Below the pieces are notes generated by a model. The model was not told the DNA's origin and did no database searches. It saw only the letters and a program-made list of their open reading frames with translations. DNA of 64,000 nucleotides from Acidobacteriaceae bacterium (GTDB taxonomy: Bacteria > Acidobacteriota > Terriglobia > Bryobacterales > Bryobacteraceae), in the NCBI GenBank assembly GCA_019233755.1, contig JAFAMD010000044.1:47982-111981 (forward strand), written 5' to 3'. Both the position numbers and the translations under genes were made by a program. Shown here piece after piece: positions 43,125-52,246 of the stretch (position 1 is the stretch's first letter; the number at the start of each line of letters is the position of its first letter).

Positions 43125-44417
43125 CTATCCCGTGGGATCACCGTGGATCTCGACGGCTTCGAAATCGGAGGTGACGGCAGGCTCCGGGAGTTTGCCGGTC
43201 CAGTTCGCCCAGCCCCAAAAGATGGCAGTGGACGAACTCAGCGCACCGGATACTGCGCCGATGACGCGAATGCTGAAGTACTGCGAGGCAGTACCCGCAC
43301 CAAGCATCGAGAGCATCATGGTGGACCAGTTCAGGGTCTCGATGGTCGAGAATACACGGCCGCGGTAGCGGTCTTCGACGTGTTTGAGAAGATTTGACCA
43401 GTTCAAGACCGAACTGACCGCAACGCTTGCCCGGGAGATAGCCATAAAGAGCAGGGCGAGCGGCCAATACCGCATCTGGCTGAAGACGATATAAGCAGCG
43501 CCGTGCAGCAGGTAGCAGAAGAAGACGGTTTTCTTATAGGTTTCGAAGTGGATCGTTTTGCCGAGACGATTGCCAATCATGCCGCCGATGAGCAGGCCGA
43601 TACCGGCAGTGCCCCATAGCTGGCCGAGACCTTGGGCACCGCGCTTGAAAACCAGTTCGCTGAAGAGCGTAAACAGAACCTGCGCTGCGCCTCCGCCGCT
43701 TGCCCAACCGACGGCAATGAGGCCGATGCCGAGAATCAGCGGAGCTTTCACCATGTAGCCGAGACCCTCGCGGTACTCGTGCCACGGACGGGCGACCTGG
43801 GTCTCATTGAGGCCCTGCGCTTCGGCCCGAAAATGCCCGTTCACGGAGCGAAGCCGGCCGATGCAAAATGCCGAGAAGAAGAATGACAACGAATTGAAAA
43901 CGAAGGCGAGCTGATAACCGAACTTGGCGACGGCAGTGCCGCCAATAAAGGCGCCGACGGCGAGCGTCATCCAGCCGGTGGTCTGGGTGAGTGAGTTGGC
44001 CGTGTGAAGTTCCTCGTCAGTCGCGATAGAGGGCAAGATGGCAGAACGCCCGCTGGTAAAGAATGGCGAGGCTACCATCAGCAGTGCACTCAGAAGATAG
44101 AGTAACCAGTTTTTCTGGTATCCGATCGCGAGTATGAAGCCAAGCGCAACGACGCCGCGAACGAGATCGCTGGCGATCATGATGCGGCGGCGATCGAAAC
44201 GGTCGAGCAAGATGCCGGCAAGCGGCCCGACCAGCACGGCCGGGATGGCTCGCGAGAGCATCAGCCCGGCGATGACGGCCCCGCTGTGCGTCTGTTCTAC
44301 CGCGAGACTTAGAACGCCGACGTTATTGAAGTGATCGCCGACTTCGCTGACAATCTGTCCAAGCCAGGTGTACCGGTAATTGCGGTTGCGGGCGAGCAGC
44401 CGCGTGAAGTCCGACAT
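43125..44417 (-). CDS. MFS transporter, MFS_3 / EntS-like exporter
   Basis: A 430-aa protein with twelve hydrophobic helices. It starts MSDFTRLLARNRNYRYTWLGQIVSEVGDHF and has the MFS motif A LDRFDRRRIMIASD between helices 2 and 3. This layout is that of the MFS_3 (EntS-like) exporters of siderophores, macrolides and other small molecules. The ATG immediately follows the stop of the DinB-like gene (TAAATG), so the two are translationally coupled. Substrate unknown. Its end is not followed by a clear terminator. Confidence 0.9.
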   Translation of the reverse strand: MSDFTRLLARNRNYRYTWLGQIVSEVGDHFNNVGVLSLAVEQTHSGAVIAGLMLSRAIPAVLVGPLAGILLDRFDRRRIMIASDLVRGVVALGFILAIGYQKNWLLYLLSALLMVASPFFTSGRSAILPSIATDEELHTANSLTQTTGWMTLAVGAFIGGTAVAKFGYQLAFVFNSLSFFFSAFCIGRLRSVNGHFRAEAQGLNETQVARPWHEYREGLGYMVKAPLILGIGLIAVGWASGGGAAQVLFTLFSELVFKRGAQGLGQLWGTAGIGLLIGGMIGNRLGKTIHFETYKKTVFFCYLLHGAAYIVFSQMRYWPLALLFMAISRASVAVSSVLNWSNLLKHVEDRYRGRVFSTIETLNWSTMMLSMLGAGTASQYFSIRVIGAVSGALSSSTAIFWGWANWTGKLPEPAVTSDFEAVEIHGDPTG

Positions 44418-44921
44418 TTACGCCGTCTGCCGGACGATTTGCGAGAGCGTGATGATCTGCCCGAGATGACGCTGGGTGTGTTCGGCGAGATGAACCAGCA
44501 AGCCGAGAACAGTGGTTGGCAAGGCGCGCCGGCCAACGGTCCGCCCTTCGAAGAGGGTTGCGGGATCGAGGCGAAGCAGCTGCTCTTCCGCGCCGCGGAG
44601 GGCTCGCTCGACGAGCTGGAGCAGTTCCGGCAACCTGTCTCCGGCATCGTGCTCATGCTGCAGGAACTCGAGCTGAGCCGCATTCAGCGGCGAGCCTGCA
44701 AGGTAAGTCGTGAGTCGATCGACGCTTCCGGCCAGATGTTTCAGATGGAAGCCGATCGAATTTTTCCCGACCCAACACCAGACTTCATCGGCAGTGAGGG
44801 TGGCGATGTGCTTCGCCAAGTCCTCGCGGACCTGGGCGAAGCTGAAAAACACGGGCATTACGAGTGGATGAACCCCTGGAATGGGCCCGCGCAGCCAGGG
44901 TTCCGGGCTTGTTTGATTCAC
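44418..44921 (-). CDS. DinB-family protein
   Basis: A 167-aa four-helix metal-binding protein of the DinB/DUF664 superfamily. The three His ligands are in FHLKHLAGSVDRL and HLAEHTQRHLGQI. DinB relatives include thiol transferases that use bacillithiol or mycothiol, but many soil-bacterial paralogues have no known function. It is directly upstream of an MFS exporter with which it is coupled, so it may modify or detoxify the exported compound; this is inference only. The nearest upstream gene is 28 bases away on the same strand. Confidence 0.85.
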   Translation of the reverse strand: MNQTSPEPWLRGPIPGVHPLVMPVFFSFAQVREDLAKHIATLTADEVWCWVGKNSIGFHLKHLAGSVDRLTTYLAGSPLNAAQLEFLQHEHDAGDRLPELLQLVERALRGAEEQLLRLDPATLFEGRTVGRRALPTTVLGLLVHLAEHTQRHLGQIITLSQIVRQTA

Positions 44922-44948
44922 TGCTATTTGACACTGCTGCCGGCTTAA

Positions 44949-46127
44949 TCAACGCATATTGCCAGTGTGGCCAAGGGAGTAGCGTCCGGGTTGAGGCCAT
45001 ACGCAGAGGCCGTGAGGATCCTTGCCCACCTTAATGCGTGCGAGAAGATTGCCGTTGGAGGTATCGAAGACGTACACCTCACCGTTGTAACGGCCAGAGA
45101 GCCAGAGTTTCTTGCCATCGATGGAGACGCCGCCCATATCCGGGCTGCCGCCGCCGGGAATGACCCATTTGGTCGCGACTTTGCGCGTCGCGAGATCGAT
45201 GAGGGAGACAGATCCCTCGCCCCGGTTTGAAACATACATGTACTTGGCATCGCGGCTGAAGTACTCACCGTGCGCGCCCTTACCGGTTCTGATAAACGCG
45301 ATCTGGCGGAAGGCGTTGCCATCGATAACGTGCACGCCGTCGGCGTCCATGTTGGCGATATAAAAGACCTTGCCATCGGGCGAGAGGCGGCAATCCTGCG
45401 GCATGCCGCGGGGTTCGAGCTTCAGATGCGCAAGAACCTTCTGATTCGCGACGTCGACTTTGATGATTTCGCTTGAGAACTCGCAGGTGGCAATCATGTA
45501 GCGGCCATCCGGGGTAAAGTCCGCGTGATTCACACCGGCGCATCCCACCGGAACGCGGTTGACAACCTTCATGGTCTGAGCATCGCGGAAGTCAATGCGC
45601 TTTTCGCGTTCGGCCATGACGATGGCGTACTTGCCATCGGGCGTGTAGTACATATTGTAGGGGTCGTCCACATGAATCGTTTCGCCCTGCTTGCCGGTGG
45701 CGGGATCAATCATGGTCAACTGATCGCCCAGATCCTGGGCCACCCATAGTTTCCGGAGATCCCAGGAAGGAACGACGTGCTGCGGCTCAAGCAGCCCCTT
45801 GCGGTGCTTCGGCAGGTCGAAGTGGCCTACAATCTTGTAGGTGTTTGGATCAATGATGTCGACCGTGTCACTTTTCGAGTTGGGCACGTAGACGCGGTAA
45901 GGATCGTTCTTGACTGTTGCGGAAAGCATGCCAGGGCCGTTGGCCGCGTACATATTTCCGGGATCGAGCACGGGGGGCATTCCGGGCAAGATGTCAAACG
46001 CAACAGGTACTCGCGCAGCATGCAGGCCGCCCGACTCGCCTTTAATGCCGGCCGCATGCAACCGCAGCCACGCGGCCGAGAGGGCAAACAGACCCGCGGC
46101 CACGACCAACCGATGAGAAAAACGCAT
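44949..46127 (-). CDS. Secreted YVTN beta-propeller protein
   Basis: A 392-aa exported seven-bladed propeller. A signal peptide (LVVAAGLFALSAAWLRLHAAG) is followed by repeats such as SKSDTVDIIDPNTYKIVGHFDL, GDQLTMIDPATGKQGETIHV, PDGKYAIVMAEREKRIDFRDA, SPDGKVFYIANMDADGVHVID and GSVSLIDLATRKVATKW. This matches YncE and the haem d1 domain relatives, but the haem ligands of NirS are not obvious, so it is probably a binding scaffold. A redox or binding partner is unknown. It is divergent from the SPOR protein. Confidence 0.85.
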   Translation of the reverse strand: MRFSHRLVVAAGLFALSAAWLRLHAAGIKGESGGLHAARVPVAFDILPGMPPVLDPGNMYAANGPGMLSATVKNDPYRVYVPNSKSDTVDIIDPNTYKIVGHFDLPKHRKGLLEPQHVVPSWDLRKLWVAQDLGDQLTMIDPATGKQGETIHVDDPYNMYYTPDGKYAIVMAEREKRIDFRDAQTMKVVNRVPVGCAGVNHADFTPDGRYMIATCEFSSEIIKVDVANQKVLAHLKLEPRGMPQDCRLSPDGKVFYIANMDADGVHVIDGNAFRQIAFIRTGKGAHGEYFSRDAKYMYVSNRGEGSVSLIDLATRKVATKWVIPGGGSPDMGGVSIDGKKLWLSGRYNGEVYVFDTSNGNLLARIKVGKDPHGLCVWPQPGRYSLGHTGNMR

Positions 46128-46201
46128 AGCTTATTACAGTAGGGTAGCGCGGCGAAATTGTGCCCCGCGCCGGAATTTCTTCAGTACAATTTTAGGTACA
46201 A

Positions 46202-46882
46202 ATGTTGCGGAGTAGTGAGAGCGAAACAGAAATCCTGCTGGGAAACAAGCAACTCGTCGGGATTTTCTTTTTGGTGGCAGTACTGCTTGGGGTCGCTTTC
46301 ACAAGCGGGTACATGATCGGCCGGGGATCCACGCCGAAGAAGGGAGCGGCAGCCGCAGAAACGGCATCGTCCACTGCAGCGCCGGCGGCGGGCGGCAGCG
46401 GCGGCGAGACCCATGCGGTGACGCCGGCGGATTCGGGAACAGGCCAAGCGGCAGATCAGGGCCAGCCGGGCGCTGCCGATACGGCGGCCGACAGCGGAGG
46501 GCAAACGCCGGCCCCGGAAGCGGCAAGCCCGACGCCGGCCCCGGAAGAGCAGCCGCTTGGCGCAAGACATAAGAAAACGGAAGCGGCGAAAGCGCCGGCG
46601 CAAACGGCCGAAGCGAATACAGCAGAACCCGCTGCCGGTTTCACACCGCAAAGCGGGCAGGAGTTCCTGCAGGTTGCGGCGGTCGCTCGCGGGGATGCGA
46701 ACTCCATCGCGGACGTGCTGCGAAAAAAGGGTTTCCGGGCACACGCGGTGCCGGCCCCCAGCAATTCAAGTCTGTATCGCGTGCTGGTGGGGCCGATTCG
46801 GGACGCCGGAGACCTGGCAACTACGCGCGATTCACTGCGAAAGACGGGCTTCCGCGACGTGATCGTACAGCGGTATAAATAG
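46202..46882 (+). CDS. SPOR-domain protein
   Basis: A 226-aa membrane protein. A short cytoplasmic head leads to one helix (QLVGIFFLVAVLLGVAFTSGYMIG), then a long low-complexity Ala/Pro/Glu linker and a C-terminal SPOR domain (EFLQVAAVARGDANSIADVLRKKGFRAHAVPAPSNSSLYRVLVGPI and onwards). SPOR domains bind denuded glycan strands at the septum, so a cell-division or envelope role is likely. It is convergent with the UPF0173 gene, ten bases apart. The start is ATG 46202. Confidence 0.88.
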   Translation: MLRSSESETEILLGNKQLVGIFFLVAVLLGVAFTSGYMIGRGSTPKKGAAAAETASSTAAPAAGGSGGETHAVTPADSGTGQAADQGQPGAADTAADSGGQTPAPEAASPTPAPEEQPLGARHKKTEAAKAPAQTAEANTAEPAAGFTPQSGQEFLQVAAVARGDANSIADVLRKKGFRAHAVPAPSNSSLYRVLVGPIRDAGDLATTRDSLRKTGFRDVIVQRYK

Positions 46883-46891
46883 CGCGGCAGA

Positions 46892-47587
46892 TTACCACGG
46901 CACGGCTTCGCCCTGCTTTAGCGTCCAGACCTGTATCGGGTCTGACTTCAGATTGGCTGCGAATTCTTCCGGCGTTCCCGTCAGCGCGGGGAACGTGCCG
47001 TAATGCATTGGGATCACTTTCTTTACTTTCAGCAGACGGGCAGCATAAGCGGCTTCCTGGGGCCCCATGGTGAAGTGATCGCCGATCGGCAGGAACCCCA
47101 GTTCGGGCTTGTAAACGTCTGCGATCAGGCTCATGTCTGAGAACAAGGCCGTATCGCCCGCAAAGTAAGCACCGCGGCCATTCTTTTCGGTGACGACGTA
47201 TCCGGCGGCCTCGCCACCATAGACGAGCTGGTCTCCGTCCTGAATCGAGGAGCTATGGAGGGCGTGCGTCATGGTGATTCTGGCGAAGCCCAGATCGACG
47301 CCGCCACCCTTGTTGACCGGAATGGTATTCTTCACGCCTTTCTTTTCGAGCCAGGACGCTATTTCAAAAATCGCTATGACTTTAGGATTGAATTGCTTGG
47401 CGAGAGGGACCACATCATTCATGTGATCGGAATGCCCATGGGAAACGGCGATGGCGTCGACTCGCGAGATCTTGTAATCCTTCGGATAGGCAGGATTACC
47501 GGTCGTCCAGGGATCAAACAGAAGGACTTCGCCGGTTTCGAAGCGAAGCTCGAACGCGGCATGTCCAAGCCAGGTGATTTGTATCAT
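46892..47587 (-). CDS. UPF0173 metal-dependent hydrolase
   Basis: A 231-aa metallo-beta-lactamase-fold protein of the YtkL/UPF0173 family. The SHGHSDHMNDVV motif supplies His/Asp metal ligands; HALHSSSI, GDTALFSDM and PMHYGTFPALTG supply the others. The enzyme is a predicted hydrolase with no agreed substrate. Its start overlaps the NagZ-like gene stop by four bases (ATGA), so it is translationally coupled to it, suggesting a joint role in peptidoglycan-fragment or amino sugar metabolism. No signal peptide, so cytoplasmic. Confidence 0.9.
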   Translation of the reverse strand: MIQITWLGHAAFELRFETGEVLLFDPWTTGNPAYPKDYKISRVDAIAVSHGHSDHMNDVVPLAKQFNPKVIAIFEIASWLEKKGVKNTIPVNKGGGVDLGFARITMTHALHSSSIQDGDQLVYGGEAAGYVVTEKNGRGAYFAGDTALFSDMSLIADVYKPELGFLPIGDHFTMGPQEAAYAARLLKVKKVIPMHYGTFPALTGTPEEFAANLKSDPIQVWTLKQGEAVPW

Positions 47588-49413
47588 TTCACTCCGTTAG
47601 AAGCTGTCATGTTTTTGGCCGGTACATCGAGGCCATCTCCGATTTTGGCAAGCCCGGGAATGGAAACAGGCATCTTGCCGCCGATGGCGATTTCTCCGAG
47701 TATTGCTTTAGCGGCAGCGATCTCGGACGTTGCCGCGGTACTAAAAGTGGCAGCATAGGCAGCGACATCCGGGAAGTCGCGCAAAAGATAGGGATTGCCA
47801 AGCGAAATGAGTGCAACGGGCGCGGGACCGTGCTCGAGGGACTTGAGAAAAGTATTCAGGCCGCCTTCGAGTGCAACGTTCCCGCGGCCGGCGGCGACAG
47901 TCACAAATCCGGCAGCGTAAATTCGCTGGCACGCGGCAGTCTGCGCGGCGATCGCGGCCAGAAGATCGCCGGGCATGCTGGAATGCGCTACATAAACCGG
48001 AAGGTTGGGCACGTGGCGCTTCAATTCGTCCGCCAGCATTTGGCCGCGGGTGGAGAACTCGTCCTCGCTCATAATCGCCAGACAGGAGCCGTCCGGCGAA
48101 GGCATCGGAAATAGATGCTTCTCATCTTTAACGAGCGTCACGGCGCGATCGGCGACGGTCTGTGCAAGATTATCGAGCCTACGGTCTTCGATCTCATCAC
48201 TGATCGCATTGAGATCCACGGTACGGCTGCGGAACAGACCAACGCGCTGCTTCGCTGCGAGTACCCGCACGACGCTGGCATCGATTCGCTTGCGCGAGAG
48301 GCGCCCGCTTTCAACCGCCGACATGACCGCACGGATGCAGGCTTCCGGGTCAGTGGGCATGAGGAGAACGTCTGCTCCGGCCTCTATGGACCGTACTGCG
48401 GCTTCGCCCTGGGAATACAGACCGGCGATACCCTGCATTTCAAGCGCGTCCGTCACGATGATGCCTTTGAAGCCGAGTTCGTCGCGCAGAAGGCCGGTGA
48501 GAATGTTTTGCGACAGCGTGGCGGGAAGATTAGCCGCATCCAGTGCCGGGACGGCCAGGTGCGCGGTCATGATGGAGTCGGCTCCGTGCTGGATCGCGGC
48601 GCGAAAGGGAAGAAGTTCCACGGACTCGATGCGCTGCTTCGGCTGACTGAGTACGGCGAGTTGCAGATGACTGTCCTCCGCGGTATCACCGTGACCAGGA
48701 AAGTGCTTGGCGCTCACCAGGACATAGCTCTTGAGATCGGAATGCGCTCCGTCGATGAAGGCGGATACGGCATCCGACACCGTCTGGGGATCCTCGCCGA
48801 AGGACCGGACATTGATGATGGGATTGTCGGGATTATTATTGACATCGGCGTCGGGCGCAAACACCCAATTGACGCCGAGCGCCCGTGCTTCGCGGGCGGT
48901 AGCGGCGCCGAGCTCGCGAGTGGCGGCCAGATCATGCGCGGCGCCAAAGGCCATCAGATACGGGAATCGGGCAGTCTCCGCAACGCGCATGGAAGCTCCG
49001 CGCTCGAAGTCAGAGCCAACCAGCAGAGGCGTTCTGGCCTCCTGCTGGGTGTGATTGATGAAGACCGCCATTTCAAACGGCTGGGCGGGAATTACGTTGC
49101 CGTTGCGAATGCGGCCGGCAACGATGAAGCCGCCAACGTGAACGTCGCGAATCCAGTGGCGGAATTTCTGGTATTCCGCATTGTCGCTTGGTGGATAGTC
49201 ACCATACCCGCGGACAATAATGAGCTGCGCGATGCGGTCATGCAGCGACAACGCCCGCAACAGCGACGGACTACCGCTTACCGACGATTTCGCCGTCGCC
49301 GGACGGGATGAACTCGCAGGAGTACTCGAAATGAGCCTGGAGTTGAAGAGCAAGAGCAGTGCAGACGCAACACTCAGCAGAGACAGACGCTTGCTGCGAA
49401 GCATGCTCCTCAC
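47584..49413 (-). CDS. GH3 beta-N-acetylhexosaminidase (NagZ-like), secreted
   Basis: A 609-aa glycoside hydrolase family 3 protein. The KHFPGHGDTAEDSHL motif is the NagZ-type loop in which the His-Asp pair is the acid/base, and the nucleophile Asp is in IVTDALEMQGI. Unlike the cytosolic enterobacterial NagZ, it has a signal peptide-like start (LSLLSVASALLLLFNSRL) and a C-terminal domain of about 250 residues (GH3 C-domain). It probably removes N-acetylglucosamine from peptidoglycan fragments or chitin outside the cytoplasm. It is the first gene of a two-gene unit with the UPF0173 hydrolase. Confidence 0.92.
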   Translation of the reverse strand: MRSMLRSKRLSLLSVASALLLLFNSRLISSTPASSSRPATAKSSVSGSPSLLRALSLHDRIAQLIIVRGYGDYPPSDNAEYQKFRHWIRDVHVGGFIVAGRIRNGNVIPAQPFEMAVFINHTQQEARTPLLVGSDFERGASMRVAETARFPYLMAFGAAHDLAATRELGAATAREARALGVNWVFAPDADVNNNPDNPIINVRSFGEDPQTVSDAVSAFIDGAHSDLKSYVLVSAKHFPGHGDTAEDSHLQLAVLSQPKQRIESVELLPFRAAIQHGADSIMTAHLAVPALDAANLPATLSQNILTGLLRDELGFKGIIVTDALEMQGIAGLYSQGEAAVRSIEAGADVLLMPTDPEACIRAVMSAVESGRLSRKRIDASVVRVLAAKQRVGLFRSRTVDLNAISDEIEDRRLDNLAQTVADRAVTLVKDEKHLFPMPSPDGSCLAIMSEDEFSTRGQMLADELKRHVPNLPVYVAHSSMPGDLLAAIAAQTAACQRIYAAGFVTVAAGRGNVALEGGLNTFLKSLEHGPAPVALISLGNPYLLRDFPDVAAYAATFSTAATSEIAAAKAILGEIAIGGKMPVSIPGLAKIGDGLDVPAKNMTASNGVK

Positions 49414-49469
49414 TATAGAGCACTGTTCAGGAGAGCGGCTAGTAGTAGCGCGCTGAGCGCTTGCCGGCG

Positions 49470-49550
49470 AGAGCTTTTAGCCGTCACGGTAGCTTTCAGC
49501 GGTCAGCCGTCAGCAGTCAGGAGAGCTGATAGCTGATAGCTGAAGGCTGT
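49470..49550. repeat. Intergenic GCTGATAGCTGA-type repeat tract
   Basis: The spacer carries AGCTTTCAGCGGTCAGCCGTCAGC on the left and AGCTGATAGCTGATAGCTGAA on the right. The halves are roughly reverse complementary, so a large imperfect hairpin is possible. Tracts of this kind occur as dispersed intergenic elements in acidobacteria, but I could not find a second full copy in the window. Confidence 0.55.
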
Positions 49551-49588
49551 CACTCGAGCTCAGAGACAAGGTGGCCAAGAATCTATGT

Positions 49589-50053
49589 TTATGCTTCGCT
49601 TCCGCCGGCGCGGAGTCTCGAAGGTTTGCGGGAACCATAAGAACCGGCCGGCTTGCGGGGAGGGCTCAGCAGGCGCTTTGCAGACCGAACCAGCGTAGCG
49701 ATCTCGTTGGCGCTCTTCTGAATGACGATGTCCGCCCCCGTCGTTTCCGGACGAAGCCCGAGCGTTTCGGCGAAACCGGTGAGCAGTATGATGGGGCGCT
49801 CGAATTTCCGCTCACGCAGCCCGGCAATCAACTTAAGGCCATCCATGGGGGCCATCTTGTAGTCGGTAATCACAAGATCAAAATCCTGATCTTCGGCAAG
49901 CTTAAGGGCGTCCGAGCCACAGCCGGCCGACACCACTTCATAGCCCAACTCTTCCAGAACCGAGCGCCGCGCGAGAACCCCATCACGGTTGTCGTCCACC
50001 AGGAGGATAACTGATTTAGTTTGGGCGCGATTCGAAGGAACAGATCGCATCAA
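49589..50053 (-). CDS. Single-domain response regulator (CheY-like)
   Basis: A 154-aa receiver protein. SVILLVDDNRDG gives the acidic pocket, VITDYKM the phospho-Asp, LLTGF the conserved Thr and VIQKS the Lys. The output is a short C-terminal tail rich in basic residues and proline (LSPPRKPAGSYGSRKPSRLRAGG), so it probably works by protein contact. It is not next to a kinase; the CHASE3 kinase at 37.6 kb is the only one in the window. The start at 50053 is ATG. Confidence 0.9.
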   Translation of the reverse strand: MMRSVPSNRAQTKSVILLVDDNRDGVLARRSVLEELGYEVVSAGCGSDALKLAEDQDFDLVITDYKMAPMDGLKLIAGLRERKFERPIILLTGFAETLGLRPETTGADIVIQKSANEIATLVRSAKRLLSPPRKPAGSYGSRKPSRLRAGGSEA

Positions 50054-50152
50054 GACTTTGCGAAGTTACCAGACCGGGACGAACATGTCAATGGATTTGT
50101 AACAAACTCAAAACGCGAGAGATCGAGTGCTTGACCTCTGGCGTACATTCCA

Positions 50153-51298
50153 CTATTCGACTTCGCGAGGCGCCTTGTAGCCGGCCTTGGCAACGATCTG
50201 GTACTTAATATTCTTGCCCTTCTCGTTTGTGATGCGGAACGGTTCGTTGGTTTCGGGGTTGACAAGCTGTACTTTGATGCGACGGAATTTGCCATCACGC
50301 GCGGTGTTCGTCGGGTGATAGGCGAGGGTGTACTGATCGCGGAGCGCTTGCTCGATCTGGCGGAAAACAGCCGGGTATTCGCCGAGAAAGCGGGGGAAAA
50401 AGCTCATCCCGCCGGTCTCTCTCGAGAAGGTCTTCATTTCGTTGTCCGCCTGCAGGAAAGTCATGTCCGCCGGACCGGACATGCCGTTTGCCTCGGCCAT
50501 CATGCGGGCAACCTGCAGGATGCTGACGGTGTAGATCGGTACACCGGATTCCTGCAGAGATTTCCGCGCCTGATCGAACGTAATCTTGCTGAAGGTATCG
50601 AGTCCCGTCCCTATCAGGACAATCGCTTTGCGGCCGTCAACGTTGGACATCCTGTCCGCCATATCGGTCAGGGCATCAAAGACGTTCGATTCGCTGAAGC
50701 CGGGGATTCGCAGGCGAGACATCGCCTCCTCGGCCCTACGCTTGTCGGGCGAGAAGTCAGAAAGAATGGTGGGCCGCAGGTCGTAGGCTACAACGGCGAC
50801 ATTGTCATCCGGCTTCAGCGTGCTGAGGAAGCCGTAAGAAGCTTGCAGCGTCTCATACCAGCCGCTCGTCCAGAATTGCTGGAAACGCCCGCTGAACTCA
50901 ATCAGCATGCAAATCGTCATGGGCGCTTCGCTCTGACCGAACTGGCTGATCTGCTGCGGCACTCCGTCTTCCGAGACGCGGAAAGCGCCACGCGGAAGCT
51001 GCGCGATGAAGTGGTTTTTATCGTCGAGGACGGAGACGTCCACGGTCACGGTGGTGGCGTCCGAACGGAACGTGGGGGTATCGGCCGGAACATCCTTCGG
51101 CTTTTTGAACTCGGTAGGGATGGGCGGTTCGTCGGATGAAGGAGCGTTGGTATTGTCAGCGGCAGGCTTCTTCGGTTTCGCCACCGAGTCGCTGCTTTGC
51201 GATCCAGGCCCTTCCTGCGCAAAGACTTGGAAGGAAAGAAGGGTTGCGGCGGCAAGCGAAATACCGGCGATGCCGGTATATAGGAAACGAAACTTCAT
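50153..51298 (-). CDS. Secreted VWFA-related protein (TIGR03436-type)
   Basis: A 381-aa exported protein. A signal peptide (YTGIAGISLAAATLLSFQVFA) and a Pro/Lys-rich linker lead to a domain starting TVTVDVSVLDDKNHFIAQLPRGAFRVSEDG, then a von Willebrand A fold (MTICMLIEFSGRFQQFW through RKAIVLIGTGLDTFSK) and a tail (YTLAYHPTNTARDGKFRRIKVQL). This is the acidobacterial VWFA family TIGR03436. The metal-site motif DxSxS is degenerate here (IEFSGR), so metal-dependent ligand binding may be lost. Function unknown; it is presumably in the periplasm or outer membrane. Confidence 0.87.
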   Translation of the reverse strand: MKFRFLYTGIAGISLAAATLLSFQVFAQEGPGSQSSDSVAKPKKPAADNTNAPSSDEPPIPTEFKKPKDVPADTPTFRSDATTVTVDVSVLDDKNHFIAQLPRGAFRVSEDGVPQQISQFGQSEAPMTICMLIEFSGRFQQFWTSGWYETLQASYGFLSTLKPDDNVAVVAYDLRPTILSDFSPDKRRAEEAMSRLRIPGFSESNVFDALTDMADRMSNVDGRKAIVLIGTGLDTFSKITFDQARKSLQESGVPIYTVSILQVARMMAEANGMSGPADMTFLQADNEMKTFSRETGGMSFFPRFLGEYPAVFRQIEQALRDQYTLAYHPTNTARDGKFRRIKVQLVNPETNEPFRITNEKGKNIKYQIVAKAGYKAPREVE

Positions 51299-51310
51299 GG
51301 TCTTGTCCTC

Positions 51311-51375
51311 GGCGGATTACAGCCAGCTTACTGCTTTCCTGGCCGGATACAGTTAGCTTACAGCGCGCTGAGTGA
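51311..51375. repeat. Two imperfect 30-bp repeats before the VWFA gene
   Basis: GGCGGATTACAGCCAGCTTAC (51311) and GGCCGGATACAGTTAGCTTAC (51341) are 30 bases apart and similar over about 24 bases. They are followed by CAGCGCGCTGAG, a motif that also occurs in the 40-bp tandem repeat at 11.2 kb and near 49450. They lie between the VWFA start and the end of the rhomboid gene. Confidence 0.4.
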
Positions 51376-51380
51376 AGCGG

Positions 51381-52139
51381 CTAATGGACCCAGCGATCAC
51401 GATTTGAGTCGCGCTTTTTCAGGTAGACCTCAAATTTTTTCTTCGCACGCTGCAGCTTCCAGTTCTTGTAGGCCGAGATTATGGGCTGCTGTACCTGAAG
51501 GTGCAGCCTTCTGCCTCGAAGGATCAAGTATCCGGCTACCAGGCCACCCAAATGCGCCATGACGGCCACACCGGCGCCGCGCCCGCCGACCATCCCCATG
51601 TACGATTGCAAGAAGACGATACCGCCGATGATCATCACGAAGTACTTCGACTTCATCGGGATCAAAAAGCCGAAGAGAATGGTTTGCTCGGGGAAGACGA
51701 GGGCATAGGCCACCAGCACGCCATAGATTGCGCCAGATGACCCAACGGTCGGGATGTCGATTCCGCCGAAGATGTACGCGGCAGCGATGACAGTCAAGCC
51801 CGCCAGAATGCCGCAGGCGAAATAAAACCGCAGGAAACGCGCCGTACCCCAGGTCCGCTCAAGTTCTCTGCCGAACAGCCAGAGCGCCAGCATATTCCAG
51901 AGCACATGCCCGATTCCGGCATGCAGGAACATGTACGTGACAAGCTGCCAGATGGCAAACGTCTGGACTACCTGAGCGGGGACAAGCGCAAAATTGCGAA
52001 GGAAGACGTCTATGTTGCTCGCGCGCAGGATGAAGTCAAGAACAGAGATCGCGATATTTGCTATGAGCAGCCATTTCAGACCGATAGGGAACCGGTTAGG
52101 AACATACCGGTTCACGTAGGAACGCGAACTGAAGGGCAT
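51381..52139 (-). CDS. Rhomboid-family intramembrane serine protease
   Basis: A 252-aa membrane protein. Six helices are visible. The catalytic Ser is in GSSGAIYGVLVAYAL (GxSG motif) and the His in MAHLGGLVAGYL; HVLWNMLALWLFGRELE is the loop-1 region of rhomboids. A charged C-terminal tail (YKNWKLQRAKKKFEVYLKKRDSNRDRW) is cytoplasmic. It cuts transmembrane helices of unknown substrates. The genes around it are unrelated, and 67 bases separate its stop from the VWFA start repeat. The start at 52139 fits the family opening. Confidence 0.92.
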   Translation of the reverse strand: MPFSSRSYVNRYVPNRFPIGLKWLLIANIAISVLDFILRASNIDVFLRNFALVPAQVVQTFAIWQLVTYMFLHAGIGHVLWNMLALWLFGRELERTWGTARFLRFYFACGILAGLTVIAAAYIFGGIDIPTVGSSGAIYGVLVAYALVFPEQTILFGFLIPMKSKYFVMIIGGIVFLQSYMGMVGGRGAGVAVMAHLGGLVAGYLILRGRRLHLQVQQPIISAYKNWKLQRAKKKFEVYLKKRDSNRDRWVH

Positions 52140-52246
52140 CGACCGGAGGATTCCTCAATTGAGGATAACAGAAGGACCGATATTTGAAGCCGCTGAGTGA
52201 ACAGGCGAAAACCGGTCCCCGGCGAATAATCAGCAGCCTAATCTGC

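Noticed and set aside
48115-49311. 398-aa plus-strand ORF opposite the GH3 gene
   Set aside because: Shadow of the GH3 enzyme; its composition is typical of antisense translation.
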